This document shows, piece by piece, positions 13,071 through 19,042 of a DNA stretch of 19,042 bases. The notes under the pieces are model-generated. The model worked only from the letters and a program-made list of their open reading frames with translations. It was not told the DNA's origin and did not search any database. How positions within the stretch are numbered: the first letter of the stretch is position 1; each line of letters opens with the position of its first letter. The stretch is from an uncultured Bacilli bacterium (GTDB lineage Bacteria > Bacillota_I > Bacilli_A > RF39 > UBA660), in contig CALVVC010000007.1 in NCBI GenBank assembly GCA_944363755.1, positions 1 to 19,042 of the forward strand, given 5' to 3'. The position numbers and the translations under genes were made by a program.

Positions 13071-15140
13071 ATGAAGAAAAAATTAACTAAATTCAAAGAT
13101 AAAATAATTAAAACTTTAAAAAGAGTAAAAGAAGAGAAAATGATAAGTAATTATTTCAAAGAAAATAGACTTTTCCTTGTCTATATTTTAATATGTGTTC
13201 TAAATTCAACATTACTTAGAATATTTACAATGCCAACAATAGAAAATTATTTATCATTTAAACCAATTATTGCAGATATAGCAGTTGTTACTATTATAGG
13301 ATCATTTTCCTATCTTTTTAAAGGAAAGAAAAGATATATCTATCTACTAGTATGGGCTATCATCTTTACTGCTATTTGTACAATTAATTCTGCTTATTAT
13401 ACATTCTATACATCCTTTGCAAGTGTATCAATGTTATCACTTACCCAGTATATAGGTGAAGTAGGGGATGCTGTTGTAGAAAATGTTTTACAACTAAAAG
13501 ACTTAGTTTATATAGGTCCTCTTATTTTCTTTATTTATTATTACCACCGTCTTTCTAAAAAAGATAAATATAAAATCTATACTAAAGAAAAAAGACTTAA
13601 GAAGTTTAAAAATAGTATTATTGCAGGAACAGTTATTTTTTTATTATTTATTGTTTCCCTATCAAGTCTTGAAATAAGTAGATTTGTTAAACAATGGAAT
13701 AGAGAATATATCGTTATGAGATTTGGTATTTATATGTATCAAGGTAATGATGTAGTTGCAAGTATTAGACCTAGGATATCTGCTATGTTTGGATATGATG
13801 ATGCCAAGAAAGAGTTTAATGAATATTATAAAGATAGACCTAATGAACAAGATTATACTAATAAATATACTAATATTCTTGAAGGAAGAAATGTTATTGT
13901 AATCCATGCGGAATCAATGCAAGGAATCGCTATTAACAGAACATTTAATGGCGAAGAAGTAACACCAAACTTAAATAGACTAATTAATGAGGGAATGTAC
14001 TTTAATAATTTCTATTCCGAGGTTAGTGTAGGGACAAGTAGTGATACAGAACTTACATATAATACAAGTTTAATGCCTACGCAAAATGGTACCGCATTTG
14101 TAAGTTACTTTGATAGAACTTATATATCAACACCATCACTTTTAAAAGAAAAAGGTTATTATACCTTTAGTATGCATGCTAATAATGCTGATTTTTGGAA
14201 TAGAAGGGCAATGCATGAGTCATTAGGTTATGATAAATTTTATAGTAAAGAAACATATGATGTAGATAAAGAAAATGTTATAGGACTTGGACTATCTGAT
14301 AAATCATTCTTTTCACAATCAGTTGAAAAGTTAAAGAAAATAAGTGAAGAGCATGATAAATATTATGGTTATATAATAACATTAACAAATCATACACCAT
14401 TTTCTGATACAGATAAATATGGAGAATTTTCTGTTACTATGAAAACAACTATAACAAATGAAGATGGTACAACAGAAGAAATTGAAGCTCCATACTTAGA
14501 AGGAACTAAGTTAGGTAATTACTTTAAATCTGTTCATTATGCAGATGAAGCATTAGGAGAATTCTTTAGTGAAATGGATGAAGCAGGTTTACTTGATAAT
14601 ACTGTTGTAATCATTTTTGGAGATCATGATGCAAGACTACCTAGAAATGAGTTTAACTTAATGTATAATTATGATCCTACAACTGATGATATAAAAGATG
14701 AAGAAGACCCTACCTATGTTGATTATGATAGTTTTGATTATGAATTGGACCGTAAAGTACCACTTATAATTTGGACTAAAGATGGGGTAGTTAGTGGACA
14801 ATATGATTATACAATGGGTATGTATGATGTAATGCCTACTATTGGTAATATGTTAGGATTTTATAATAAATATGCCCTAGGACATGATATTTTTGAAACA
14901 AAAGAAAATAATATAGTAGTATTTCCTAATGGTAACTGGGTAACAAATAAAATGTATTATAATAGTCAAAAAGGTGAATATAAACTCCTAAAAGATGAAA
15001 TAATTGATGAAAACTATATAAAAGAGAATAATGAATATACTGAAAAATTATTAGATGTTTCAAACAAAGCGATAGTCTTTGACTTATTTAATCCAAATAG
15101 TGAAGAAGAGGCAAGTAAAGCCGTATCTATCGATAAATAG
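13071..15140 (+). CDS. LtaS-type lipoteichoic acid synthase / sulfatase-fold glycerophosphotransferase
   Basis: Enzymes of this family transfer glycerophosphate from phosphatidylglycerol to build polyglycerophosphate polymers outside the membrane. The predicted 689-residue protein has a basic N-terminus, about five membrane helices in the first 210 residues, and a large extracellular catalytic domain (about 270-660). Active-site landmarks are NVIVIHAESMQG with Glu281 (metal ligand), SVGTSSDTELTYNTSL with Thr322 as the nucleophile, SMHANNADFWNRRAMHESLG, and IIFGDHDAR with Asp518 and His519. Polymerase and primase members cannot be told apart by eye, and other phosphoglycerol transferases share these motifs. 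It is slightly longer than typical LtaS, with an acidic insertion after the GDHD motif. It heads a run of closely spaced plus-strand genes. Confidence 0.88.
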   Translation: MKKKLTKFKDKIIKTLKRVKEEKMISNYFKENRLFLVYILICVLNSTLLRIFTMPTIENYLSFKPIIADIAVVTIIGSFSYLFKGKKRYIYLLVWAIIFTAICTINSAYYTFYTSFASVSMLSLTQYIGEVGDAVVENVLQLKDLVYIGPLIFFIYYYHRLSKKDKYKIYTKEKRLKKFKNSIIAGTVIFLLFIVSLSSLEISRFVKQWNREYIVMRFGIYMYQGNDVVASIRPRISAMFGYDDAKKEFNEYYKDRPNEQDYTNKYTNILEGRNVIVIHAESMQGIAINRTFNGEEVTPNLNRLINEGMYFNNFYSEVSVGTSSDTELTYNTSLMPTQNGTAFVSYFDRTYISTPSLLKEKGYYTFSMHANNADFWNRRAMHESLGYDKFYSKETYDVDKENVIGLGLSDKSFFSQSVEKLKKISEEHDKYYGYIITLTNHTPFSDTDKYGEFSVTMKTTITNEDGTTEEIEAPYLEGTKLGNYFKSVHYADEALGEFFSEMDEAGLLDNTVVIIFGDHDARLPRNEFNLMYNYDPTTDDIKDEEDPTYVDYDSFDYELDRKVPLIIWTKDGVVSGQYDYTMGMYDVMPTIGNMLGFYNKYALGHDIFETKENNIVVFPNGNWVTNKMYYNSQKGEYKLLKDEIIDENYIKENNEYTEKLLDVSNKAIVFDLFNPNSEEEASKAVSIDK

Positions 15141-15153
15141 AAGGAGAATAACT

Positions 15154-15771
15154 ATGAAATTAAAGAAAAAAGTAAAAGTAATACTAGTAATAGCAATTAT
15201 TTTAATAGTAGCAGGTTTAGGATTCATTGCTTATGAGAGTATAAAACCTAAAGAAGTTAAAAAAGCTACTGTAGAAAATGAAATTAAAGAATATGGATAT
15301 ACTCTTAAATCTACAAGAAATGACAGATATAAAAAGGAATTTCAAAAATTAAAAGACATTTTAGATAAAAAGAATGTTGATGAAGAAGAATATCTTAAAC
15401 AAATTAGTAAGATGTTTATAATGGATTTCTATACCTTAGATGATAAACTTGCTAATACTGATGTTGGTGGAATAGATTTTGTTCATACAAATTCTAAGAC
15501 TAATTTCTTAGAAAAAAGTGAAGATACAGTTTATAAATTTGTAAAAAACGATATATATGGCAACAGAAATCAAGATTTACCAGAAGTTACTGATATAACA
15601 GTTGATAATATTGATAGTATAGAGTATACTATTGGAACAGATTTTACTGATGATTCTGCTTACCAAGTAGAAGTTTCTATAAAATATAAAGAAGATATGA
15701 ATTATCCTACTAAAGCAACTTTAACTTTTGTTCATGAAGATAATAAACTATCTTTAGTTGAAGTAGAATAA
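15154..15771 (+). CDS. Membrane-anchored extracellular protein of unknown function
   Basis: The predicted 205-residue protein has a basic start (MKLKKKVK), one membrane helix (about 9-27, ILVIAIILIVAGLGFIAY) and a charged extracellular domain. The domain starts with a helical Lys/Glu-rich segment (about 45-95) and ends with alternating strand-like sequence (YQVEVSIKYKE; ATLTFVHEDNKLSLVEVE). I do not recognise a family; the end is reminiscent of small NTF2-like or lipoprotein-type domains, but that is weak. The ATG at 15154 has AAGGAGAAT at ideal spacing, 13 bases after the LtaS-type stop. It is probably co-transcribed with that gene. Confidence 0.78.
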   Translation: MKLKKKVKVILVIAIILIVAGLGFIAYESIKPKEVKKATVENEIKEYGYTLKSTRNDRYKKEFQKLKDILDKKNVDEEEYLKQISKMFIMDFYTLDDKLANTDVGGIDFVHTNSKTNFLEKSEDTVYKFVKNDIYGNRNQDLPEVTDITVDNIDSIEYTIGTDFTDDSAYQVEVSIKYKEDMNYPTKATLTFVHEDNKLSLVEVE

Positions 15772-15804
15772 TATCTTCTTTTTCTTTAATAGGGGGGATT
15801 TAAT

Positions 15805-16914
15805 TTGCAAATAATATATCCTGATTATGAAAACTGTTTAACTAATCTTACAAATTCTATTTTAAAGTACTTTGATATAACACCATATCATAAGACATTA
15901 AAAGAACTAGATAAAGTTTTAGAAGAAAATAATTATGATAATGTAGTGTTATTAATTTATGATGGTATGGGCTCTAATATCTTAAATAGAAATTTAGCTG
16001 GTAAATCATTCTTAAGAAAAAATAAATTAACTGATATTAAAGCAGTTTTCCCACCTACAACAACAGCATCTACAACAACTCTTTTATCAGGATTAAATCC
16101 TATAGAACATGGATGGTTAGGATGGGACTTATATTTTAAATGGTTAGATGAGACAGTTACTATGTTTTTAAATACTATTAAAGATACTGATATATTAGTA
16201 TCAGAAGAAAATATTGCCCATAAATATTTTCCTTATAAAAGTATAATAGATTTAATAAATGAAAAGTACAAAGCTTATAAAATAGTTCCATTTGATGAAA
16301 ATCCTTATAGTGATTTAGAAGACTTAAATAATAGAATAATTAATTTATGTAAAGAAAAAGGTAAAAAGTTTATTTATGCCTATTGTGATGAACCAGATCA
16401 TACTACTCATAGTGAAGGCACTGATTCTAATATTACTATAAAACTATATGAAGAACTTGATAGAAGTACTAAAGAACTATGTAATAATCTAAAAAATACA
16501 AATACACTTGTCATAGTAACAGCAGACCATGGACATATAAACTCTATTCCTATAACTTTAAGTGATTATAAAGATGTATTTAATCTCTTAAAACATGATA
16601 TTTCTATAGAAGGTAGAGCCTGTGCTTTCTTTATTAAAGATGGTAAAAAACATGAGTTTGAACAATTATTTAACAAATACTTTAAAAAAGATTTTCTTTT
16701 ATATTCTAAAGAAGAAGTAATAAAAAATAAATTATTTGGAATAGGTAAAGAAAATAAATATTTTAAAGAGTCTATAGGAGATTACTTAGCAGTCGCTATT
16801 TCTAATAAATATTTTATATATAATGGAAACTCAGATAAACTAGTATCAATGCATGCTGGATTAACTATAGATGAGATGTTAGTTCCTTTAATTATTAATA
16901 AAAAGGAGAGTTAA
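15805..16914 (+). CDS. Alkaline-phosphatase-superfamily phosphodiesterase (nucleotide pyrophosphatase type)
   Basis: The predicted 369-residue protein has the metal-site plan of type I phosphodiesterase/nucleotide pyrophosphatases. Asp53 is in LLIYDGMGSN. The likely nucleophile Thr (85 or 86) is in FPPTTTASTTTLLSGL. A second metal site appears in YCDEPDHTTHSEG, then Asp-His in VTADHGHIN and a late His in SMHAGLTIDEM. HGWLGWDLYF is also typical. No signal peptide is seen, so it is likely cytoplasmic; the substrate cannot be deduced. The start is TTG at 15805, eight bases after an unusual AGGGGGG ribosome site; no ATG lies close. It is 33 bases after the anchored protein and four before the HAD gene. 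Confidence 0.85.
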   Translation: MQIIYPDYENCLTNLTNSILKYFDITPYHKTLKELDKVLEENNYDNVVLLIYDGMGSNILNRNLAGKSFLRKNKLTDIKAVFPPTTTASTTTLLSGLNPIEHGWLGWDLYFKWLDETVTMFLNTIKDTDILVSEENIAHKYFPYKSIIDLINEKYKAYKIVPFDENPYSDLEDLNNRIINLCKEKGKKFIYAYCDEPDHTTHSEGTDSNITIKLYEELDRSTKELCNNLKNTNTLVIVTADHGHINSIPITLSDYKDVFNLLKHDISIEGRACAFFIKDGKKHEFEQLFNKYFKKDFLLYSKEEVIKNKLFGIGKENKYFKESIGDYLAVAISNKYFIYNGNSDKLVSMHAGLTIDEMLVPLIINKKES

Positions 16915-16918
16915 TAAT

Positions 16919-17725
16919 ATGAATTACAAACTAATTGCCATGGACTTTGATGGTACTCTTTTAAGAGATGATAAAACTATTTCTAAAAATACTAAAGATA
17001 TTTTAAAATTATATAAAGATTTAGGTTATTTAATCGTTGGTGTAACAGCAAGGACATTAAAGAGTGCAAAGGATGTAATACCTTTAAATATCTTTAATTA
17101 CCTTATTATAAATAATGGTGTATCTATTTATAATGTAGATAATAATAAAATGATTTATCAAGGAAATATAGATAAAGATATTGTTAAAAAAATTACAGAA
17201 GAAATAGAAAGTATTTGCGAACAAATAGATTATGTAACAGATAACATTTATTACATATATATTAATAAGAAAAATAGTAATCTTGATTTTATCAAAGATA
17301 TTAGTAGTGTTGATGAAATAGATGAACCTATTGCTAGAATGAACATATTCTTAAAAGATATAGATAAGATAAAAGATTATTATGATTTAATAAGCACTAA
17401 ATACAATAATGTCAACTGCTTTATAATGCAAGACTCTGATAGCTCTAATAAGTGGCTTGTAATAAATCCTAAAGGAGTAAATAAAGCGAATACTCTAAAA
17501 GAGTTAGGAAGAATGGAAAATATAAGTTTAGATGAAATGATTTTCTTTGGTGATGGTCTAAATGATTTAGAAGTAATAGATGAAGTTGGTCTAGGTGTAG
17601 CGATGGGAAATGCTTTAGATGAGATTAAAGACAAGTCAAAAGAAGTTACAGATTCTAACAATAATGATGGTATAGTAAAGTTTTTAGATAAAAAACTAAA
17701 TAGACAAAAAGTAAAGAAAATATAA
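16919..17725 (+). CDS. Cof-type HAD hydrolase (sugar-phosphate phosphatase-like)
   Basis: The predicted 268-residue cytoplasmic phosphatase belongs to the Cof subfamily (HAD IIB). Motif I is MDFDGTLLRDD (nucleophile Asp9, acid/base Asp11). Motif II contains GVTARTLKSAK, with Thr in the usual Ser/Thr position (TARTL). A Cof-type cap domain spans about 85-185. A Lys in the KGVNKANTLKEL stretch serves motif III, and motif IV is FFGDGLNDLEVI (Asp212, Asp216), followed by VAMGNALDEIK. Members dephosphorylate sugar phosphates, FMN or related metabolites; the substrate cannot be assigned. It starts with ATG shortly after GGAG and follows the phosphodiesterase by four bases, indicating one operon. 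Confidence 0.92.
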   Translation: MNYKLIAMDFDGTLLRDDKTISKNTKDILKLYKDLGYLIVGVTARTLKSAKDVIPLNIFNYLIINNGVSIYNVDNNKMIYQGNIDKDIVKKITEEIESICEQIDYVTDNIYYIYINKKNSNLDFIKDISSVDEIDEPIARMNIFLKDIDKIKDYYDLISTKYNNVNCFIMQDSDSSNKWLVINPKGVNKANTLKELGRMENISLDEMIFFGDGLNDLEVIDEVGLGVAMGNALDEIKDKSKEVTDSNNNDGIVKFLDKKLNRQKVKKI

Positions 17726-17741
17726 AAGGTAGTGATATTAA

Positions 17742-18458
17742 ATGGAAAGATTACAAAAAGTAATAGCAAATGCAGGAATTGCCTCAAGACGTAAAGCTGA
17801 AGAACTAATTAAAGAAGGTAGAGTAAAGGTTAATGGAAAAGTAGTAACAGAACTTGGTACTAAAGTAACTAATAAAGATATAATTAAAGTAGATGAAAAA
17901 CTTATTGAAAAAGAAAAAAAAGTTTATTACTTACTTAATAAACCAAGAGGAATAATAACAAGTGTTACTGATGATAAGGAAAGAAAGACTGTAGTTGATT
18001 TAATACCATGTAATGAGAGGATTTATCCTGTAGGCAGACTTGATTATGATACAACAGGAGTCTTACTACTTACTAATGATGGAAATTTTGCAAATATACT
18101 TATGCATCCAAGTGATAAAGTTGAGAAAGTTTATATTGTTAAAGTTAAAGGTATTATTAAAGGAGATGCCATTAATACTATTAAAAATGGTGTAACAGTA
18201 GATGGTGTTTCTTATGAGAAAGCTAAAGTCAAGTTAAGAAAAACAGATTATAAAACAAATACTTCTATGCTCACAGTAACAATACATGAAGGACGTAATC
18301 ATGAAGTTAAGAAAATGTTTGAAGCAGTTGGTTTTCCTGTTTTAAAGCTTAGAAGAGATAGAGTTTTTATCTTTGATTTAAAAGGATTAAAGAGTGGAGA
18401 ATATAGAAAACTAACTCCTAAAGAAGTAGCTATTGTTTATAGCTTAGAAAAGAAATAA
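17742..18458 (+). CDS. rluB: Ribosomal RNA pseudouridine synthase, RluB/RsuA family
   Basis: This enzyme isomerises a specific uridine in ribosomal RNA to pseudouridine. The 238-residue product starts with an S4 RNA-binding domain (about 1-48: MERLQKVIANAGIASRRKAE then VKVNGKVV). It continues with the synthase domain: YLLNKPRGIITSV, the catalytic Asp101 in GRLDYDTTGVLLLTNDG, KVYIVKVKG, and TIHEGRNHEVKKMFEAVGFPV with RDRVF near the end. This is a full-length family member. Gram-positive relatives most often modify 23S rRNA (RluB); a 16S-specific RsuA role cannot be excluded by eye. It starts with ATG 16 bases after the HAD gene and is the last gene before a terminator. Confidence 0.93.
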   Translation: MERLQKVIANAGIASRRKAEELIKEGRVKVNGKVVTELGTKVTNKDIIKVDEKLIEKEKKVYYLLNKPRGIITSVTDDKERKTVVDLIPCNERIYPVGRLDYDTTGVLLLTNDGNFANILMHPSDKVEKVYIVKVKGIIKGDAINTIKNGVTVDGVSYEKAKVKLRKTDYKTNTSMLTVTIHEGRNHEVKKMFEAVGFPVLKLRRDRVFIFDLKGLKSGEYRKLTPKEVAIVYSLEKK

Positions 18459-18482
18459 GAGCTCGTCTGCTCTTTTATTTTT
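18457..18482 (+). terminator. Intrinsic terminator after rluB
   Basis: AAGAGC (18457-18462) pairs with GCTCTT (18469-18474) around a six-base loop, followed by T-rich TTATTTTTT. The stem begins on the last two bases of the rluB stop codon. Confidence 0.65.
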
Positions 18483-18491
18483 TCACTTTTA

Positions 18492-18519
18492 ACGATTTTG
18501 GTGTTTACACCAAAATCGT
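18492..18519. repeat. Perfect 12-bp inverted repeat between convergent rluB and dinD
   Basis: ACGATTTTGGTG (18492-18503) and CACCAAAATCGT (18508-18519) form a 12-bp stem with a four-base loop (TTTA). No T-tract follows on either strand within a few bases. It may be a back-up bidirectional terminator or transcript-stabilising hairpin. Confidence 0.6.
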
Positions 18520-18535
18520 AATTAATTACTCTTTT

Positions 18536-19042
18536 TCATGCCTCTAGTCTATTTTGTCTTTCTCTTTCAAGTTCCTTTATAGATTTCTTAGGGGTAGGTA
18601 AATCTTCTGGCATAGTACCTCCTAATTTTTCGATAGTATCTCTAATCGCTTTTCCAACCTTATAATGCGTATCTGTTGCCATATTTTCATTAGGTTTTTC
18701 TTGCTTTTCAAGTAAAGCTTCTGTTTGTGTTATTCTAAATACATTAGCTCCTAATTCAACACTTCCCATATTATCTAATATATCTTCTCTATATCTTAAG
18801 CCTTTTCTTTTAGCAATATCATTTGCAGTTTCTCCATTATAAAGGCCTTTATATCCAGCATTAGTAAACTTATCAAAGTTCTTTACACCTTTTTCTTTAG
18901 CAATTCTATATAATACTTTATTACCATCTTTAGTTTGCTTTCTTCTATATAATCTTTTCTCATCTTCACCTAACTTGTTATATTCTTCTTCAGTTAGTTC
19001 CATTTTTCTAGTTTGGACTGCAAAATAAGTTTGTCCTAAGGC
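18536..19042 (-). CDS. dinD: DinD, DNA-damage-inducible protein D, partial (N-terminus beyond right edge)
   Basis: The frame stays open to the window edge, so the ATG at 19001-19003 is internal and about 168 C-terminal residues are seen. Upstream codons read ALGQTYFAVQTRK, which matches the conserved DinD segment leading into the C-terminal domain. Further matches are LGEDEKRLYRRKQTKDGNK, NAGYKGLYNGETANDIAKRK, ILDNMGSVELGANVFRITQT and LGGTMPEDLPTPKKSIKELE, all close to E. coli DinD as I recall it. The missing N-terminal part should hold a Bro-N-like domain. In E. coli DinD is SOS-induced and reported to antagonise RecA filaments; whether that holds here is unknown. Its promoter and any LexA site are outside the window. 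Stop is TGA. Confidence 0.9.
   Translation of the reverse strand, partial: ALGQTYFAVQTRKMELTEEEYNKLGEDEKRLYRRKQTKDGNKVLYRIAKEKGVKNFDKFTNAGYKGLYNGETANDIAKRKGLRYREDILDNMGSVELGANVFRITQTEALLEKQEKPNENMATDTHYKVGKAIRDTIEKLGGTMPEDLPTPKKSIKELERERQNRLEA

Noticed and set aside
13662..13907. 81-codon minus-strand frame inside the LtaS-type gene
   Set aside because: Antisense shadow of a conserved gene.
15737..15785. Hairpin GAAGATA...TATCTTC with T-tract at the end of the anchored protein
   Set aside because: The stem is only 7 bp with a loop of about 33 bases inside coding sequence; too weak to call a terminator.
17380..17787. 135-codon minus-strand frame across the HAD and rluB genes
   Set aside because: Long and hydrophobic but entirely opposite two conserved genes.
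1..19042. CRISPR arrays, tandem repeats, insertion sequences, tRNA or rRNA genes
   Set aside because: None was seen on reading either strand; repeated short AT words reflect base composition only.

Overview
The window is very AT-rich chromosomal DNA from a low-GC Gram-positive bacterium. It carries Firmicutes-type genes: a PrsA-like foldase lipoprotein, the SUF operon in the order sufC-sufD-sufS-sufU-sufB, a lipoteichoic-acid-synthase-type enzyme and sortase-linked surface protein. Strong AGGAGG ribosome sites and near-consensus TTGACA/TATAAT promoters fit this. UGA is used as a stop (the SufD-like gene, ssb, dinD) and Trp is TGG, so the code is standard and not the Mycoplasma code. Short proteins and tight gene overlaps suggest a compact-genome, gut-type member of the Bacilli; this lineage call is inference.

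Layout. 1-1576 (minus strand): an unrecognised gene cut by the left edge and a prsA-like foldase, with the foldase terminator fused to the promoter of the next gene. 1715-2533 (plus): two tiny single-helix YjcZ-like peptides, ended by a terminator, then a CmpB-type membrane protein. 2638-3840 (plus): an AAA_14/DUF4143 ATPase. 3862-4921 (minus): a membrane-anchored protein of unknown function overlapping a HIT-family hydrolase. 5053-9421 (plus): the complete SUF iron-sulfur assembly operon with overlapping or closely spaced genes. 9574-9921: a short SSB without the usual acidic tip, preceded by a leader that can fold in mutually exclusive ways. 10022-10375: an XRE regulator.

10504-18458 (plus) is the surface-oriented half: a thioester-domain (TQXA) surface protein, a sortase whose start region overlaps both the substrate gene and its terminator, an unrecognised multi-helix membrane protein, an LtaS-type sulfatase-fold enzyme, a single-anchor extracellular protein, an alkaline-phosphatase-superfamily phosphodiesterase, a Cof-type HAD phosphatase and an RluB/RsuA-type pseudouridine synthase. 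18536-19042 (minus) is the C-terminal part of a DinD protein cut by the right edge, convergent with rluB across two hairpins.

The most interesting unit is the thioester protein and its sortase. The substrate has a thioester-type Cys/Gln pair and a non-LPxTG sorting signal, and the neighbouring sortase has Gln where the third catalytic residue, Arg, is expected. No CRISPR array, rRNA, tRNA or insertion sequence was seen, and no gene-free stretch exceeds 300 bases.
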